Shown here in pieces: positions 32,082 to 40,272 of a stretch of 41,588 nucleotides of DNA; the stretch's first letter is position 1; each line of letters begins with the position of its first letter. The notes beneath the pieces were generated by a model. It did not search any database, was not told the origin of the DNA, and saw nothing but the letters and a program-made list of their open reading frames with translations. The translations under genes and the position numbers were made by a program. Origin of the DNA: Opitutaceae bacterium (GTDB lineage: Bacteria > Verrucomicrobiota > Verrucomicrobiia > Opitutales > Opitutaceae); assembly GCA_005792355.1 (NCBI GenBank), contig SXSC01000180.1, positions 1 through 41,588 on the forward strand. The letters are read 5' to 3'.

Positions 32082-32951
32082 TTACCTGGCTGCGCCGAGT
32101 GCCAGACGGAATCCTATCGTGTAGTCGAGACGTCCGGCCGAGCCGCCGGAGCGGGCGGCGGAACGACCCAGCCGGGCATCCGTTCTCCAACTTCCACCGC
32201 GCGCCATCCGATAGTGACCGCGCTCGGGGCCGGAGGGATCTTTCACTGCTCCACCGCGGTAGTCGCCATACCAATCGTAACACCATTCCAGTACGTTGCC
32301 GGGCATGTCGTGAAAGCCCCAGGCGTTCGGTCGCTTCAGGCCCACGGGATGAGTGGTGCCGCCGCTGTTCGTGTCGTGCCAGGCCATCGCGTCGGGCTCG
32401 CCGGCATACGACCCGGTCGTGCCGGCGCGACACGCGTACTCCCATTGCGCTTCAGTCGGCAGTGTAAACGCCTCGCCCTCGGGCAATCGCCCGGCCGCGC
32501 GTTCGCGTTCCGTCAGCTTACGGCAGAACGCCATCGCATCGATCCATGAAACGCGTTCGACCGGCGCGTCTTTGCCCGCCGTCTTGAATGTGCTCGGGTT
32601 CGTGCCCATCACCGCCTCGTACTGCGCCTGCGTCACTTCGGTTTTCCCCAACCAGAATTCTCTGCTCAACGTCACTTGCATGCGCGGTCCCTCGGCCTTG
32701 TTTCTTTCCGGTTCGTCGTGGGGACTGCCCATCGTGAACGAACCCGCGGCGACGTGAATGAGTTCGAGGTTGAGGTCGTCGATCACGCGCCTCCCGGGCT
32801 CCGGCGGCCGCGGCGCCGACGCGACCGCGACCGGCGTGGCGGCGGTCGCTGCGATAAGGTCGGTGGCGGCCACGCTCGCGAGCAGCGTGGCGACGGCGGC
32901 GGCGAGGAGTCTCCACGCGCATCCGCCGGTCCGGTCTGAGCCTATGCCCAC
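32082..32951 (-). CDS. Exported SUMF1/FGE-fold domain protein (active-site Cys missing)
   Basis: About 289 residues from a GTG at 32951. In-frame ATGs further up (for example 33041) lie inside a cloverleaf-like repeat and are judged not to be the native start. This choice also gives a signal peptide, GGCAWRLLAAAVATLLASVAA (about 9-29). The formylglycine-generating-enzyme fold begins IHVAAGSFTMGSPHDEPERNKAEGP and continues EVTQAQYEAVMG, LPTEAQWEYACRAGT, NAWGFHDMPGNVLEWCYDWYG and RMARGGSWRTDARLGRSAAR, ending GFRLALG. True FGE has two redox Cys near its C-terminus; here the matching segment has none. It is therefore probably a binding or structural member and not a sulfatase activator. No sulfatase gene is nearby. 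Confidence 0.82.
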   Translation of the reverse strand: MGIGSDRTGGCAWRLLAAAVATLLASVAATDLIAATAATPVAVASAPRPPEPGRRVIDDLNLELIHVAAGSFTMGSPHDEPERNKAEGPRMQVTLSREFWLGKTEVTQAQYEAVMGTNPSTFKTAGKDAPVERVSWIDAMAFCRKLTERERAAGRLPEGEAFTLPTEAQWEYACRAGTTGSYAGEPDAMAWHDTNSGGTTHPVGLKRPNAWGFHDMPGNVLEWCYDWYGDYRGGAVKDPSGPERGHYRMARGGSWRTDARLGRSAARSGGSAGRLDYTIGFRLALGAAR

Positions 32952-32976
32952 CGTATGCCGTAACGATTCAGTCCGA

Positions 32977-33052
32977 GGTGGAACCCGTTGTCCCCAACGG
33001 GCTGATTTGAGAGCGTACGGCTCAAAACCCGATGAGGACATCGGGTTCCACC
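32977..33052. repeat. 76-nt cloverleaf-like palindromic element
   Basis: Outer arms GGTGGAACCCG (from 32977) and CGGGTTCCACC (to 33052) are reverse complements. Inside are three hairpins: CCCGTTG-TCCC-CAACGGG, a middle one with TTTGA / TCAAA arms around GCGTACGGC, and AACCCGATG-AGGA-CATCGGGTT. The element ends 26 nt before the proposed SUMF1 start and looks like two REP-type hairpins in inverted orientation with a third between them. Confidence 0.85.
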
Positions 33053-33575
33053 ATTTAGTGGTTTCGCTCTCAGAGGTTAAACGCACCTCGACTGAATGGA
33101 GACGGCCAGGAAAAATTCGAAGGATGCTCATGACGGGAAAGAGGTGCCGGGACCGGCAAGTAACAGGATTTTGGCGCGACGTAAAACGTTTCGCGGATCG
33201 CTGCAAGGCGGGGAGAGGAAGGGTTTTTTGAACGACGTGCGCCAGGGGACAGGGTGGCGATTCAGGTGCGGGCTGGCTCGGCGATTCTTGCCGGAAACTG
33301 ACTGAATTTTGCGGAGCGAGTCGCCTCGTGCGGTGAGCGCAGCTCCAGTTGGCCGTTGGCGAGTGTCGCAACCTACCCTCATCCTGATTTTCGGAGGGCT
33401 GCGCCCCTCGACCGGCTCGGGGTCCCGGACGTCGCCCTCCGACCTTGCCCCCGATCGCCGCCAACCCGGACGCGCGCGTCGGTCGCGCCCGCCACTGGCT
33501 TTGGAATTGCGCCCGTGGCACGGGCCAACCTTATGTTCACTCCGGCACTCGTCGTGCCATCCCCACCGTCTCACC
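33053..33575. other. 523-nt leader region of the TonB receptor gene, with palindrome copy 2
   Basis: The region contains CGGAGGGC (33392-33399) and GCCCTCCG (33434-33441), the same ends as the element at 26550-26620. The receptor frame is open from 33309, but the translation before 33576 is Pro/Ser/Arg-rich and precedes the signal peptide. No promoter or small RNA could be assigned. Confidence 0.45.
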
Positions 33576-36488
33576 ATGAAAATTCTCGCGTCCCTTGGTC
33601 GCTGCTGCGTCGCCTTGCGCGCGGCGGTTGTTCTGCAACTTGGTCTTGCCGCTTCCTCGCTGCTGGCCCAGACCACCGGGGTCATCACCGGCCAGGTGAG
33701 CAACGCCGCCACCTCGGTTTTCCTCGCGGACGCCGTGGTCGAGGCCAAAGCCGGCGGCCGCAGCACCCTGACGGACCGCGAGGGGAAATTTGAGCTCACC
33801 CTGCCGGCGGGCACCACGACCCTCACGGTTGCGTATCTCGGGCTTGAGTCGCAGAGCCTCTCGATCACCGTGCCCGAGGGCGGACGGGCGACGCACAACT
33901 TCGAATTGAAGTCCGCAGTTTACCAGATGAAGGCGTTCAACGTCTCCGGTCCGCGCGAGGGCAGCGCCGCCGCGATCACCCGGCAGCGCGAGGCGCTCAA
34001 TGTGAAAAACGTCGTGGCGTCCGACAGCTTCGGCAACATCGCCGACGGTAACATCGGCGACCTGCTGCAACAGATGCCCGGCATCACCGCCGTGTACGTC
34101 GGCGCCGACGTGCGTTCAGTGCAGATTCGGGGCATCGACGGCGCGCTCAACTCGGTCACGATGGACGGCGACCGCATGGCGAGTTCCCAGTCGGCCAATT
34201 CGGGCCGGACGTTTGAGTTCGAGCAGGCCTCGTTGAACAACATCGAGCTGATCGAGGTCACCAAGGCGCCGACACCGGACATGGACGCTGACTCGATTGG
34301 CGGCAACGTGAACATCATCTCGAAGAGCGCGTTCGATCGCAACCAGCCGCGGACGTTCAACTACTCGATCGGCGGCGTGTGGCGGCCAAAGTATTTCACG
34401 CGCAGCGACAACTGGCTCCGCGAGCCGATCAAGAACATCGGGCCGTCGCTGAATTTCTCCTATGCTGACCGCCTCGGTGCGGAGAAACGCATCGGCCTCT
34501 CCCTCACCGGCACGTATCACTCGCAGCCGGGCGGCGACACCGCGGCGCTGGCGAATTACCAGGGCGTGCTGACCGAGCCGTATTACGTGCAGAACATCAC
34601 GGTGCCGCGGCCCGCCGGGGCGCCGCGCACGCGGCTCGCGACCGGGGCGAAGATCGAATACAAACTCAGCGATCGGACGACCCTCTCGTTCAACACCGCC
34701 TACAATTGGTTTCACGAGACCAACGACACCCGCGCGATGCTCCTCGGCACCACGGCGGTAGCGACAAACTTCCGTCCGGGTTACACCAGCTTCCTCGAGG
34801 AAGTCGTGGCCAACGCCAATTCGGCGAGCGCCGTCACCCTCAGCACCGACGACAAGTCGGGCCGCACCTACCAGTTTGTGCCCTCCGTGAAACACCGGTT
34901 CGCCGGGCTGGAGATCGACTACGGAGTCAGTCTTTCAAATTCCCAGACCTACTATGACTACGCGCCGGGCGGGCGGCATTTTCAGTCGCGCCCGAAGGCC
35001 ACGGTCTCCTACCGGCTCGCCAACATCGGCTTCATCATCGACCGCCGCGAAAATCTCAAATGGCCGAAATTCTCGCAGACCGTCGGGCCGGATATGTTCG
35101 ACCTGAACAACTACGGCACCCTGCTCGTCACGCAGACCGATCGGGAAGGCCAGGACGAAATCAAGACGGCGAAGCTGAACGTGAAAAAGGTCATCGACCT
35201 GCCGGTGCCGACCTATGTGAAGATCGGCGGCGTCCTCCGCCGGCAGGACCGCGCGCTCCAGAATCGCGCGCGCCGCTACAACTACGTCGGGGCGGACGGC
35301 GTTCAGAACAGCCCGGATGACAACCTGCGCCAGTTTCTCGACACCACGCCGAAGTGGACGGATTCGAACGAAGGCTACCGGTCGCCGCCCTGGGCGAATC
35401 CTTTCGCGGTGTCGCGCCATGCCGCGCTGTTTCCGAATCTCTGGCGCGAGGATGTGGCGTTCACCAACACCTCGCGGCTCAACGGCGATCGCAAGATCAC
35501 CGAGACCGTCTCCGCCGGTTATGTGATGGGCCACACGAAGATCAACAGCCTGTCGATCATGGGCGGCCTGCGCGTGGAGCAGACCAAAACCGATGCGGAG
35601 GGCCCCGTGACGGTGGGCACGACGCCGGGGCGCTTGCGCCGGAAAGGCGACTATACGGACCTCTTTCCCGGCGTGCACTTCCGCTACGCGCCGAACCGGA
35701 ATCTCGTTTCGCGGCTGAGTTACTCCTCGGGCATCGGCCGGCCGTCCTTCGACGCCTTGATTCCGCTCGATACGGTGAACGAGGTCGCGCAGACGGTGAA
35801 CATCCGCAACTCCGCGCTGCGCCCGCAGTATTCGGATAACTTCGACGCGACCGTGGAATATTATTTCGAACCGGTCGGGTCCGTCACCGCCAGCGTGTTT
35901 TTGAAGGAAGTGCGCGATTTTCAATTTTCCGACAACAGCCAGCTCGTCGGCTCCGGCCAGGACAACGGTTTCGACGGCCAGTATGTCGGCTATCGCATCA
36001 CCACGGCGCGCAACGGCGGCAGCGCGCGTTACCGCGGCTTCGAGCTCGCGTACCAGCAGCAGTTCACGTTTCTGCCCGGGTTCTGGCGTGGCTTCGGTTT
36101 CAGCGCCAATTACACTCAGCTCAGCACGCAGGGCGACTACGGCGGGACCTCGGCGACCAGCCAGGTGGCGGGTTTCGTCCCCAAGACCGGCAACATCGCG
36201 CTCTCCTATCTCGGTTACGGCTGGAACGTCCGGCTCAACGCCGTCTGGCGCGACACGTACCTGGTGGGCATCTCCACCAATCCCGCGCTCCTGCGCTACC
36301 AGGAACCGAAAATGCAAATCAACCTGAAGACAAAATACACCTTCAAGCCCCGGCTCTCGGTCTTCTGCGACATCGAGAATCTCAACAAGTCACCGATCAC
36401 CGAAACCTATTTCGGCACCAAGGATCGCCCCGCCGAGACACGCATCGTCGTCGCCAAGGTCGTCGCGGGTGTGATGGGAAGATTTTGA
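33576..36488 (+). CDS. TonB-dependent outer membrane receptor with N-terminal carboxypeptidase-like domain
   Basis: 970 residues from the ATG at 33576, with a signal peptide ending near LLAQT. A CarboxypepD_reg-like beta domain (about 34-112; TGVITGQVSNAATSVFLADAVVEAKAGGRSTLTDREGKFELTLPAG) precedes the plug (about 120-260; FGNIADGNIGDLLQQMPGI, VQIRGIDGALNSVTMDGDRM, SLNNIELIEVTKAPTPDMDADSIGGNVNIISKS). A beta-barrel follows to the C-terminal Phe (VVAGVMGRF), the signal for outer-membrane insertion. This is the 'TonB-dependent receptor, TIGR01782-like' architecture used for glycan or siderophore uptake. The ligand is not evident. A ceramidase-like gene follows after 60 nt on the same strand. Confidence 0.95.
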   Translation: MKILASLGRCCVALRAAVVLQLGLAASSLLAQTTGVITGQVSNAATSVFLADAVVEAKAGGRSTLTDREGKFELTLPAGTTTLTVAYLGLESQSLSITVPEGGRATHNFELKSAVYQMKAFNVSGPREGSAAAITRQREALNVKNVVASDSFGNIADGNIGDLLQQMPGITAVYVGADVRSVQIRGIDGALNSVTMDGDRMASSQSANSGRTFEFEQASLNNIELIEVTKAPTPDMDADSIGGNVNIISKSAFDRNQPRTFNYSIGGVWRPKYFTRSDNWLREPIKNIGPSLNFSYADRLGAEKRIGLSLTGTYHSQPGGDTAALANYQGVLTEPYYVQNITVPRPAGAPRTRLATGAKIEYKLSDRTTLSFNTAYNWFHETNDTRAMLLGTTAVATNFRPGYTSFLEEVVANANSASAVTLSTDDKSGRTYQFVPSVKHRFAGLEIDYGVSLSNSQTYYDYAPGGRHFQSRPKATVSYRLANIGFIIDRRENLKWPKFSQTVGPDMFDLNNYGTLLVTQTDREGQDEIKTAKLNVKKVIDLPVPTYVKIGGVLRRQDRALQNRARRYNYVGADGVQNSPDDNLRQFLDTTPKWTDSNEGYRSPPWANPFAVSRHAALFPNLWREDVAFTNTSRLNGDRKITETVSAGYVMGHTKINSLSIMGGLRVEQTKTDAEGPVTVGTTPGRLRRKGDYTDLFPGVHFRYAPNRNLVSRLSYSSGIGRPSFDALIPLDTVNEVAQTVNIRNSALRPQYSDNFDATVEYYFEPVGSVTASVFLKEVRDFQFSDNSQLVGSGQDNGFDGQYVGYRITTARNGGSARYRGFELAYQQQFTFLPGFWRGFGFSANYTQLSTQGDYGGTSATSQVAGFVPKTGNIALSYLGYGWNVRLNAVWRDTYLVGISTNPALLRYQEPKMQINLKTKYTFKPRLSVFCDIENLNKSPITETYFGTKDRPAETRIVVAKVVAGVMGRF

Positions 36489-36548
36489 GAGTGGGGTAAG
36501 CGAAATGCGGCAGGGCGGGGCTGAGTTGATTGCATTTTCGGCGGCGCC

Positions 36549-37913
36549 ATGAATTTCTTTCCCATGATCTTCCGCCTCGTTAGTTGCTGTCTCTTCTTCG
36601 CCGTCGCGCGCGCTGGCGAGGCCGACTTTGTGCTGCGCGTCGGCGCCGCCAAGGCTGACATCACGCCCGGGGTCGACGTCTTGAACTGGGTGACGGGCAA
36701 ACCCTACGGTGCCGTGCGCGATCCCTTGTTCGTCCACGCGCTCGTGCTGGATGACGGCCGTACAAAAGCGGCCGTCATCCGCTGGGATCTCGTGGATGTT
36801 TCCGAGTCGGCACGCGACGAAGTGCGCCGGGTGGTCGGCTCCGCCCTCGCGATGCCGGGCGAGAATATTCTGATCAACGCCAGCCACACTCACTCGGCTC
36901 CCTGGGCGCCGGTTTACCGCGCCGGCGATCGCGGCAAGGAGCGCGACACGTGGTGGGCGCTTCGTTACATGCCGGCGCAAAACGATTTTCCGCCTTTCCG
37001 GCGCTGGATGGAACGGCTGCTTGCCGCGTGTGTGGAGGCGGCGAAGAATGCCGCCGCGTCCGCCCGGCCCGCGAGCATCTCCATTGGGCGAATCGCCGTG
37101 AACGAGTACCTCCACAACCGCCGGCCGCGCGCGCCGGCGTGGGGCCTGGCGGAGGCGCGACCTGCGCCCACGATCAACTACAGCCACGCTGATTGGAACC
37201 CGGAGGTACAGCAGGGTGGGGCGGCGTTCGGCCCGCTGGACCGCACGCTGGCGCTCGTGGCGATTCGCGATGCCGAGGAGCGGACCATCGCGTCGCTCTT
37301 CCACGTGGCGTGTCACTCGGTTTCAATTTATCCGTCGAACCCGGCGATTTCCGCGGACTGGCCGGGGCCGACCTCGGTCGCGCTGAGTGCGGCGTTTGGC
37401 GGGGAAGCGCTTTTTCTTCAAGGCTGCGGCGGTGACATCAATCCGTGGCGTCGCGGTGCTGCGGCGGTGACGGAGATGGCCGCCGGTTTCACCGCGAAGG
37501 CGCAGGTCGCCGCGAAATTTGCGGTGAAACTCAAGGTGGCGCCGCTGCAAACGGGGCGGACGCTGGTGAAACTGCCGCTGATGCCGGCGGCGAAAGAACG
37601 CCTCGGCGCCGAAAGCGTTAACGCGGAGATTCAAGTCATCGTGTGCGGCCCGCTCGCGATTGTCGGATTGCCCGGCGAGCCGATGACGGAACTCGGGCTG
37701 GCGATTCGGGAAAAGTCGCCGTTTCCGCAAACGCTCGTGCTCGGCTACACCAACGGCGGCGGCGTGCACTACGTGGGCATGCCCGGCGAAAAGGCGCGCG
37801 GCGGCTACGAAGTGGGAGTGGCCGGCGCCGGCACGGATGAATGCGGGACGCTCTTGGTGGAGGCGGCGAACCAGTTGTTGCGCGACGTGTTCGCGCGGTC
37901 AGCAATGCCGTAA
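36549..37913 (+). CDS. Exported neutral/alkaline ceramidase-like protein
   Basis: 454 residues with signal peptide MNFFPMIFRLVSCCLFFAVARA. The N-terminal part matches the neutral ceramidase fold common in Planctomycetota and Verrucomicrobiota: VGAAKADITPGVDVLNWVTG, DPLFVHALVLDDGRTKAAVIRWDL, ILINASHTHSAP (about 107-118, zinc-binding His pair), LFHVACHSVSIYPSN with a further His (about 255), and LFLQGCGGDINPWR (about 288-300). Bacterial relatives hydrolyse the amide of ceramides, but many short members such as this one are uncharacterised and lack the C-terminal Ig-like domain of true ceramidases. It lies 60 nt behind the TonB receptor and may be co-transcribed. Confidence 0.82.
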   Translation: MNFFPMIFRLVSCCLFFAVARAGEADFVLRVGAAKADITPGVDVLNWVTGKPYGAVRDPLFVHALVLDDGRTKAAVIRWDLVDVSESARDEVRRVVGSALAMPGENILINASHTHSAPWAPVYRAGDRGKERDTWWALRYMPAQNDFPPFRRWMERLLAACVEAAKNAAASARPASISIGRIAVNEYLHNRRPRAPAWGLAEARPAPTINYSHADWNPEVQQGGAAFGPLDRTLALVAIRDAEERTIASLFHVACHSVSIYPSNPAISADWPGPTSVALSAAFGGEALFLQGCGGDINPWRRGAAAVTEMAAGFTAKAQVAAKFAVKLKVAPLQTGRTLVKLPLMPAAKERLGAESVNAEIQVIVCGPLAIVGLPGEPMTELGLAIREKSPFPQTLVLGYTNGGGVHYVGMPGEKARGGYEVGVAGAGTDECGTLLVEAANQLLRDVFARSAMP

Positions 37914-37958
37914 GCGTACGGCGCGAACCTCCCCCAGGCTCCAGTCATCAACCCTTCC

Positions 37959-37986
37959 ACCGAACCAAGCTGAATCGGTTTTTTTT
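37959..37986 (+). terminator. Terminator-like hairpin after the ceramidase-like gene
   Basis: ACCGA (37959-37963) and TCGGT (37975-37979) form a short stem around an 11-nt loop and are followed by a run of eight T (to 37986). The stem is weak but the T tract is clear. Confidence 0.5.
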
Positions 37987-38217
37987 GGGGGGCTCGAACC
38001 GATCACGAATGAATCTTCCTGCACGGTGTTCATGGCGGGGCGGGTGGTGTGCCGGTTGAAGCCGGCAAGTCAATGCTGCGCCCGGGATTCCCCGCGGTGC
38101 ATCGTCATGGTGATGAATCCGGTCGGAAGGACGAGCACCCGCCCAACCGGCGGTGACCAGCGGTCGCCAGCCAGCGGTTGGATAACCATGCCTCCGGCGG
38201 ACCAGCCGGTTTTGAAA

Positions 38218-38272
38218 CGCGGAGGACGCGGAGCCCGCGGAGGCGTGAGTTGGTCGCTCCGCGTCCTCCGCG
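38218..38272. repeat. 16-bp perfect inverted repeat, CGCGGAGG family
   Basis: CGCGGAGGACGCGGAG (38218-38233) and its exact reverse complement (38257-38272), loop 23 nt. It shares most of its left arm and loop with 41086-41146 and its word structure with 17362-17435. Confidence 0.85.
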
Positions 38273-38310
38273 CGCTTCGCGTTCACTGCCGCCCGAGCTC
38301 TTCTGCGACT

Positions 38311-38347
38311 GGTAGGAAAAGTTTCTTACCCAAAAAATCTTCCTACC
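38311..38347. repeat. AT-rich inverted repeat GGTAGGAA / TTCCTACC
   Basis: GGTAGGAA (38311-38318) and TTCCTACC (38340-38347) are exact reverse complements. A third related half-site, TTTCTTACC (38322-38330), lies between them, followed by CAAAAAA. The 37 nt are strikingly AT-rich against their surroundings and stand about 85 nt downstream of the vapC stop. Confidence 0.7.
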
Positions 38348-38430
38348 TTTGCTCCGGCGATGCGCGATGCGGGCAGCAGTCGGCCGCTGCGGTCAGTCGT
38401 CCTTGACGGGTAAGCGCAATGGCCGGCTTT

Positions 38431-38820
38431 TCAATAACGCAGAACCTTGAGCGGCAGGCCAGCTCGGGTTACCCGGACAAAATCGTTGTCATTCGTCACG
38501 ATCGGCTCGCCATAGTAGAGGGCCGTGACTGCGATCCAGTTGTCGTTTTCACCCAGCCGCTGGCCCTTGGCGGAAAGCGCGCGCTCAAGGCGGCCGGCGA
38601 GATAGGCGATCTCCGGCTTGAGCGTAATCACCCGGTAACGGGCGAGGAAGCGACGCGTGTTGCCCTCGTCGCCGGCTCCGGCCGCGAGTTCGCCGAGGGT
38701 GATGATGCTGATGTGCGGTGCCGAGCTGCGGTGGGCATGCGCGAACGCCAGCGCCGGACCAAACTTCCGCTCGGAGAGCTCCTCTTCGAGGTCGATCAGG
38801 TAGCTCGTGTCAAGAAGCAG
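38431..38820 (-). CDS. VapC-type PIN-domain toxin
   Basis: 129 residues if translation starts at the CTG at 38820. The frame is closed by a TGA at 38833-38835, and no ATG, GTG or TTG occurs between that stop and the conserved N-terminus LLLDTSYLIDLEEELS. An alternative ATG-less or GTG start at 38631 would remove half the domain. PIN-domain acids are present: Asp at about 4, Glu in SIITLGELAAG, and the Asp cluster in GENDNWIAVTALYYGEPIVTNDNDF. VapC toxins are Mg2+-dependent ribonucleases that cut tRNA or rRNA. The 3' end of vapB overlaps its beginning in another frame. The lack of a standard start may mean weak expression or decay. Confidence 0.75.
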   Translation of the reverse strand: MLLDTSYLIDLEEELSERKFGPALAFAHAHRSSAPHISIITLGELAAGAGDEGNTRRFLARYRVITLKPEIAYLAGRLERALSAKGQRLGENDNWIAVTALYYGEPIVTNDNDFVRVTRAGLPLKVLRY

Positions 38821-39076
38821 GGCCGGGCCGGGTCACCCGCGCGCGGGAACGCAGCGGCTGGCGTTGCCGGCGGCGGAACTCGGCGCGCTCCGCGGGTGAG
38901 AAAACCCCCGTGCCCTCAAACTCCTTTAGCTGCTCCAGAAGGTCGGAAAAATTTCCCGCCGGCGGCCGCTCGATTGCACGCTTGATCACGGCGGAGAAGG
39001 ATTCGTGTTTTGACTGCCGGGCGGATCTGAGCGTGCGCTAAGCCTCGAGATCAACGCTGATGGTCTTTTGCGGCAT
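38810..39076 (-). pseudogene. VapB-type antitoxin with an in-frame amber codon
   Basis: The frame from the ATG at 39076 reads MPQKTISVDLEA, then a TAG (39038-39040), then RTLRSARQSKHESFSAVIKRAIERP and continues to a TGA at 38810-38812 (88 residues). The sense codon expected at the TAG is Tyr (SVDLEAYRTL in relatives), one base change away. Homology continues without frameshift on both sides, so this is a single nonsense mutation. The DNA-binding N-terminus would be lost, though a GTG at the V of SAVIKRA might restart and give a toxin-binding tail. It overlaps the beginning of vapC by 11 nt. Confidence 0.8.
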
Positions 39077-39176
39077 GCCGGGAACTTGCCCAGACGAGTT
39101 TCGGCGGTCAAGGCCGGTATGGCTTTGCGGCAAGGCCGTCGACCGTGACTGACCAGGTGTCCGCAAAAGGTCCCTC

Positions 39177-39338
39177 TCACCTCCGTTCGAGCGTCGCGAG
39201 CTCCTCGTCGATCAGGCGGCGGAATTCGCGTGCTTCCGAGAGCTGCTTTGCCTCCTCCGTGGATTCATCGAGCAGCGCTCGGGCCTGCCGGAGGGCGGCG
39301 CCCCGTTTCTCGCGGCCGGCGGCGTCGCTACCGCTCAC
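39177..39338 (-). CDS. Small helical protein, third gene of the RelE operon (tail repeat copy 1)
   Basis: 53 residues from a GTG whose GTGA overlaps the RelE stop (39335-39338), so it would be translationally coupled. The sequence MSGSDAAGREKRGAALRQ, then ARALLDESTEEAKQLSEARE, then FRRLIDEELATLERR is almost entirely charged amphipathic helix. It matches the C-terminal ends of the fragments at 39880-40212 and 41223-41458. Those two look like truncated copies of a longer TPR-like gene, so this one is either an independent small protein or a fragment captured in frame. No function is assigned. Confidence 0.5.
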   Translation of the reverse strand: MSGSDAAGREKRGAALRQARALLDESTEEAKQLSEAREFRRLIDEELATLERR

Positions 39339-39631
39339 TTCTTGATGCGATCCACCCAATACGACGGAGCGCGGCGCTTGTGCGCCAGGGCGAGAATCAG
39401 CAGGTCGTCGCCGATTCGTTGATAGATGACATCGTAAGGGAAGCGGTGGCCGAGGTATTTTCTGATGCCGGGGCGCACGAGCATCCAGGCATCGGGATGC
39501 GCCTTGATTTTCGTCACCTGAACCTTGACGGCGGCGCGCAACGCCTCACCCAGACCCTGGCGTTGCGATTCGTAGTGAACAAAGGCTTCGTCGAACTCCT
39601 GTCGTGCGAGGTCGAGAACCTCGATGTTCAT
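39335..39631 (-). CDS. RelE/ParE-superfamily toxin
   Basis: 98 residues, the usual length. It begins MNIEVLDLARQEFDEAFVHYESQRQGLG and continues RAAVKVQVTKIKAHPDAWMLVRPGIRKYLGHRFPYDVIYQRIGDDLLILALAHKRRAPSYWVDRI. The pattern of long helix, RPGIRKYLGHRFPYDVIY strand pair and LALAHKRRAP strand is characteristic of ParE/RelE toxins of the type paired with 'addiction module' antitoxins. It could inhibit gyrase or cleave mRNA; the sequence does not decide. The start overlaps the antitoxin stop by 4 nt (ATGA). Confidence 0.92.
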   Translation of the reverse strand: MNIEVLDLARQEFDEAFVHYESQRQGLGEALRAAVKVQVTKIKAHPDAWMLVRPGIRKYLGHRFPYDVIYQRIGDDLLILALAHKRRAPSYWVDRIKK

Positions 39632-39843
39632 ACCTCAAAACCGAAGGCATGGCGCAGCGGCACGGCTTTGAGCCGGCCCTTGCGGAAGGCCACGGAGCGC
39701 GCCACGGCTTCGTCCGCCCACGTCTCGGCGATTTTCTTTTCGCGTTTGGATTCCAAGCTTTCGAACAGGCGCTCGGCCAGCTGCCCGCGCTCTTTCGCCG
39801 AGAGTTTCATCGCGGCCAGTTCGATTTCCTGAACGGTGCTCAT
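39628..39843 (-). CDS. Addiction-module antitoxin (PF09720 / TIGR02574 type)
   Basis: 71 residues: MSTVQEIELAAMKLSAKERGQLAERLFESLES, then KREKKIAETWADEAVARSVAFRKGRLKAVPLRHAFGFEV. The first half (LSAKERGQLAERLFESL) and the later W-x-DEAxxR segment are diagnostic for this antitoxin family. It neutralises the RelE/ParE toxin encoded 4 nt into its stop and should repress the operon. It is the first gene of a three-gene minus-strand unit. Confidence 0.9.
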   Translation of the reverse strand: MSTVQEIELAAMKLSAKERGQLAERLFESLESKREKKIAETWADEAVARSVAFRKGRLKAVPLRHAFGFEV

Positions 39844-39879
39844 GACGCGGAGGCTAGTGCGTCGGTCGACGTCGGCAAG

Positions 39880-40212
39880 TCAATGCTTCACCAGTTCCTC
39901 GTCGATCAGGCGGCGGAGTTCGCGGGCTTCGGAGAGCTGCTTCGCCTCGTCCGTGGATTCGTCGAGCGGGGCGATGGCTTGGCGGAGGGCGGCGGCGCGT
40001 TTCTCGCGGCCGGCAGGGTCGTCCGGTTGCGTCAGCGCCGAGGCGTAGTGGCTGCCCGCGAGATCCCAACCGACATCAAGGGTGTGGTCTCCTTTCGCGT
40101 AGGCGGTCTGCAGGTCCTGCATTTTGCTTCGCGCGATCGCGTCGGCCGCTTCGGCCAGCCGTCCCTGTCGGGCGAGTGCGATGGCCAGCCACTGCGGATC
40201 CGGGTTGGTCCC
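39880..40212 (-). pseudogene. Truncated TPR-like gene fragment (tail repeat copy 2)
   Basis: About 110 residues in an open frame with no start codon at its beginning: NPDPQWLAIALARQGRLAEAADAIARSKMQDLQTAY, then AKGDHTLDVGWDLAGSHYASAL, then REKRAAALRQAIAPLDESTDEAKQLSEARELRRLIDEELVKH. The part QWLAIALARQGRLAEAADAIARS looks like a TPR helix pair. Homology to copy 3 covers the shared C-terminal part. The 5' side is cut off by the UPF0175 gene region, so it is a gene remnant. Confidence 0.6.
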
Positions 40213-40272
40213 GCGATGGGATTGGAGAAAGCCGTTGCATCGTCGGCCATCGCGCCTAGGTTCAACTCCGGG

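Noticed and set aside
33309..33575. TonB receptor start at 33309
   Set aside because: The added 89 residues are low-complexity and include a palindromic repeat; the signal peptide begins at 33576.
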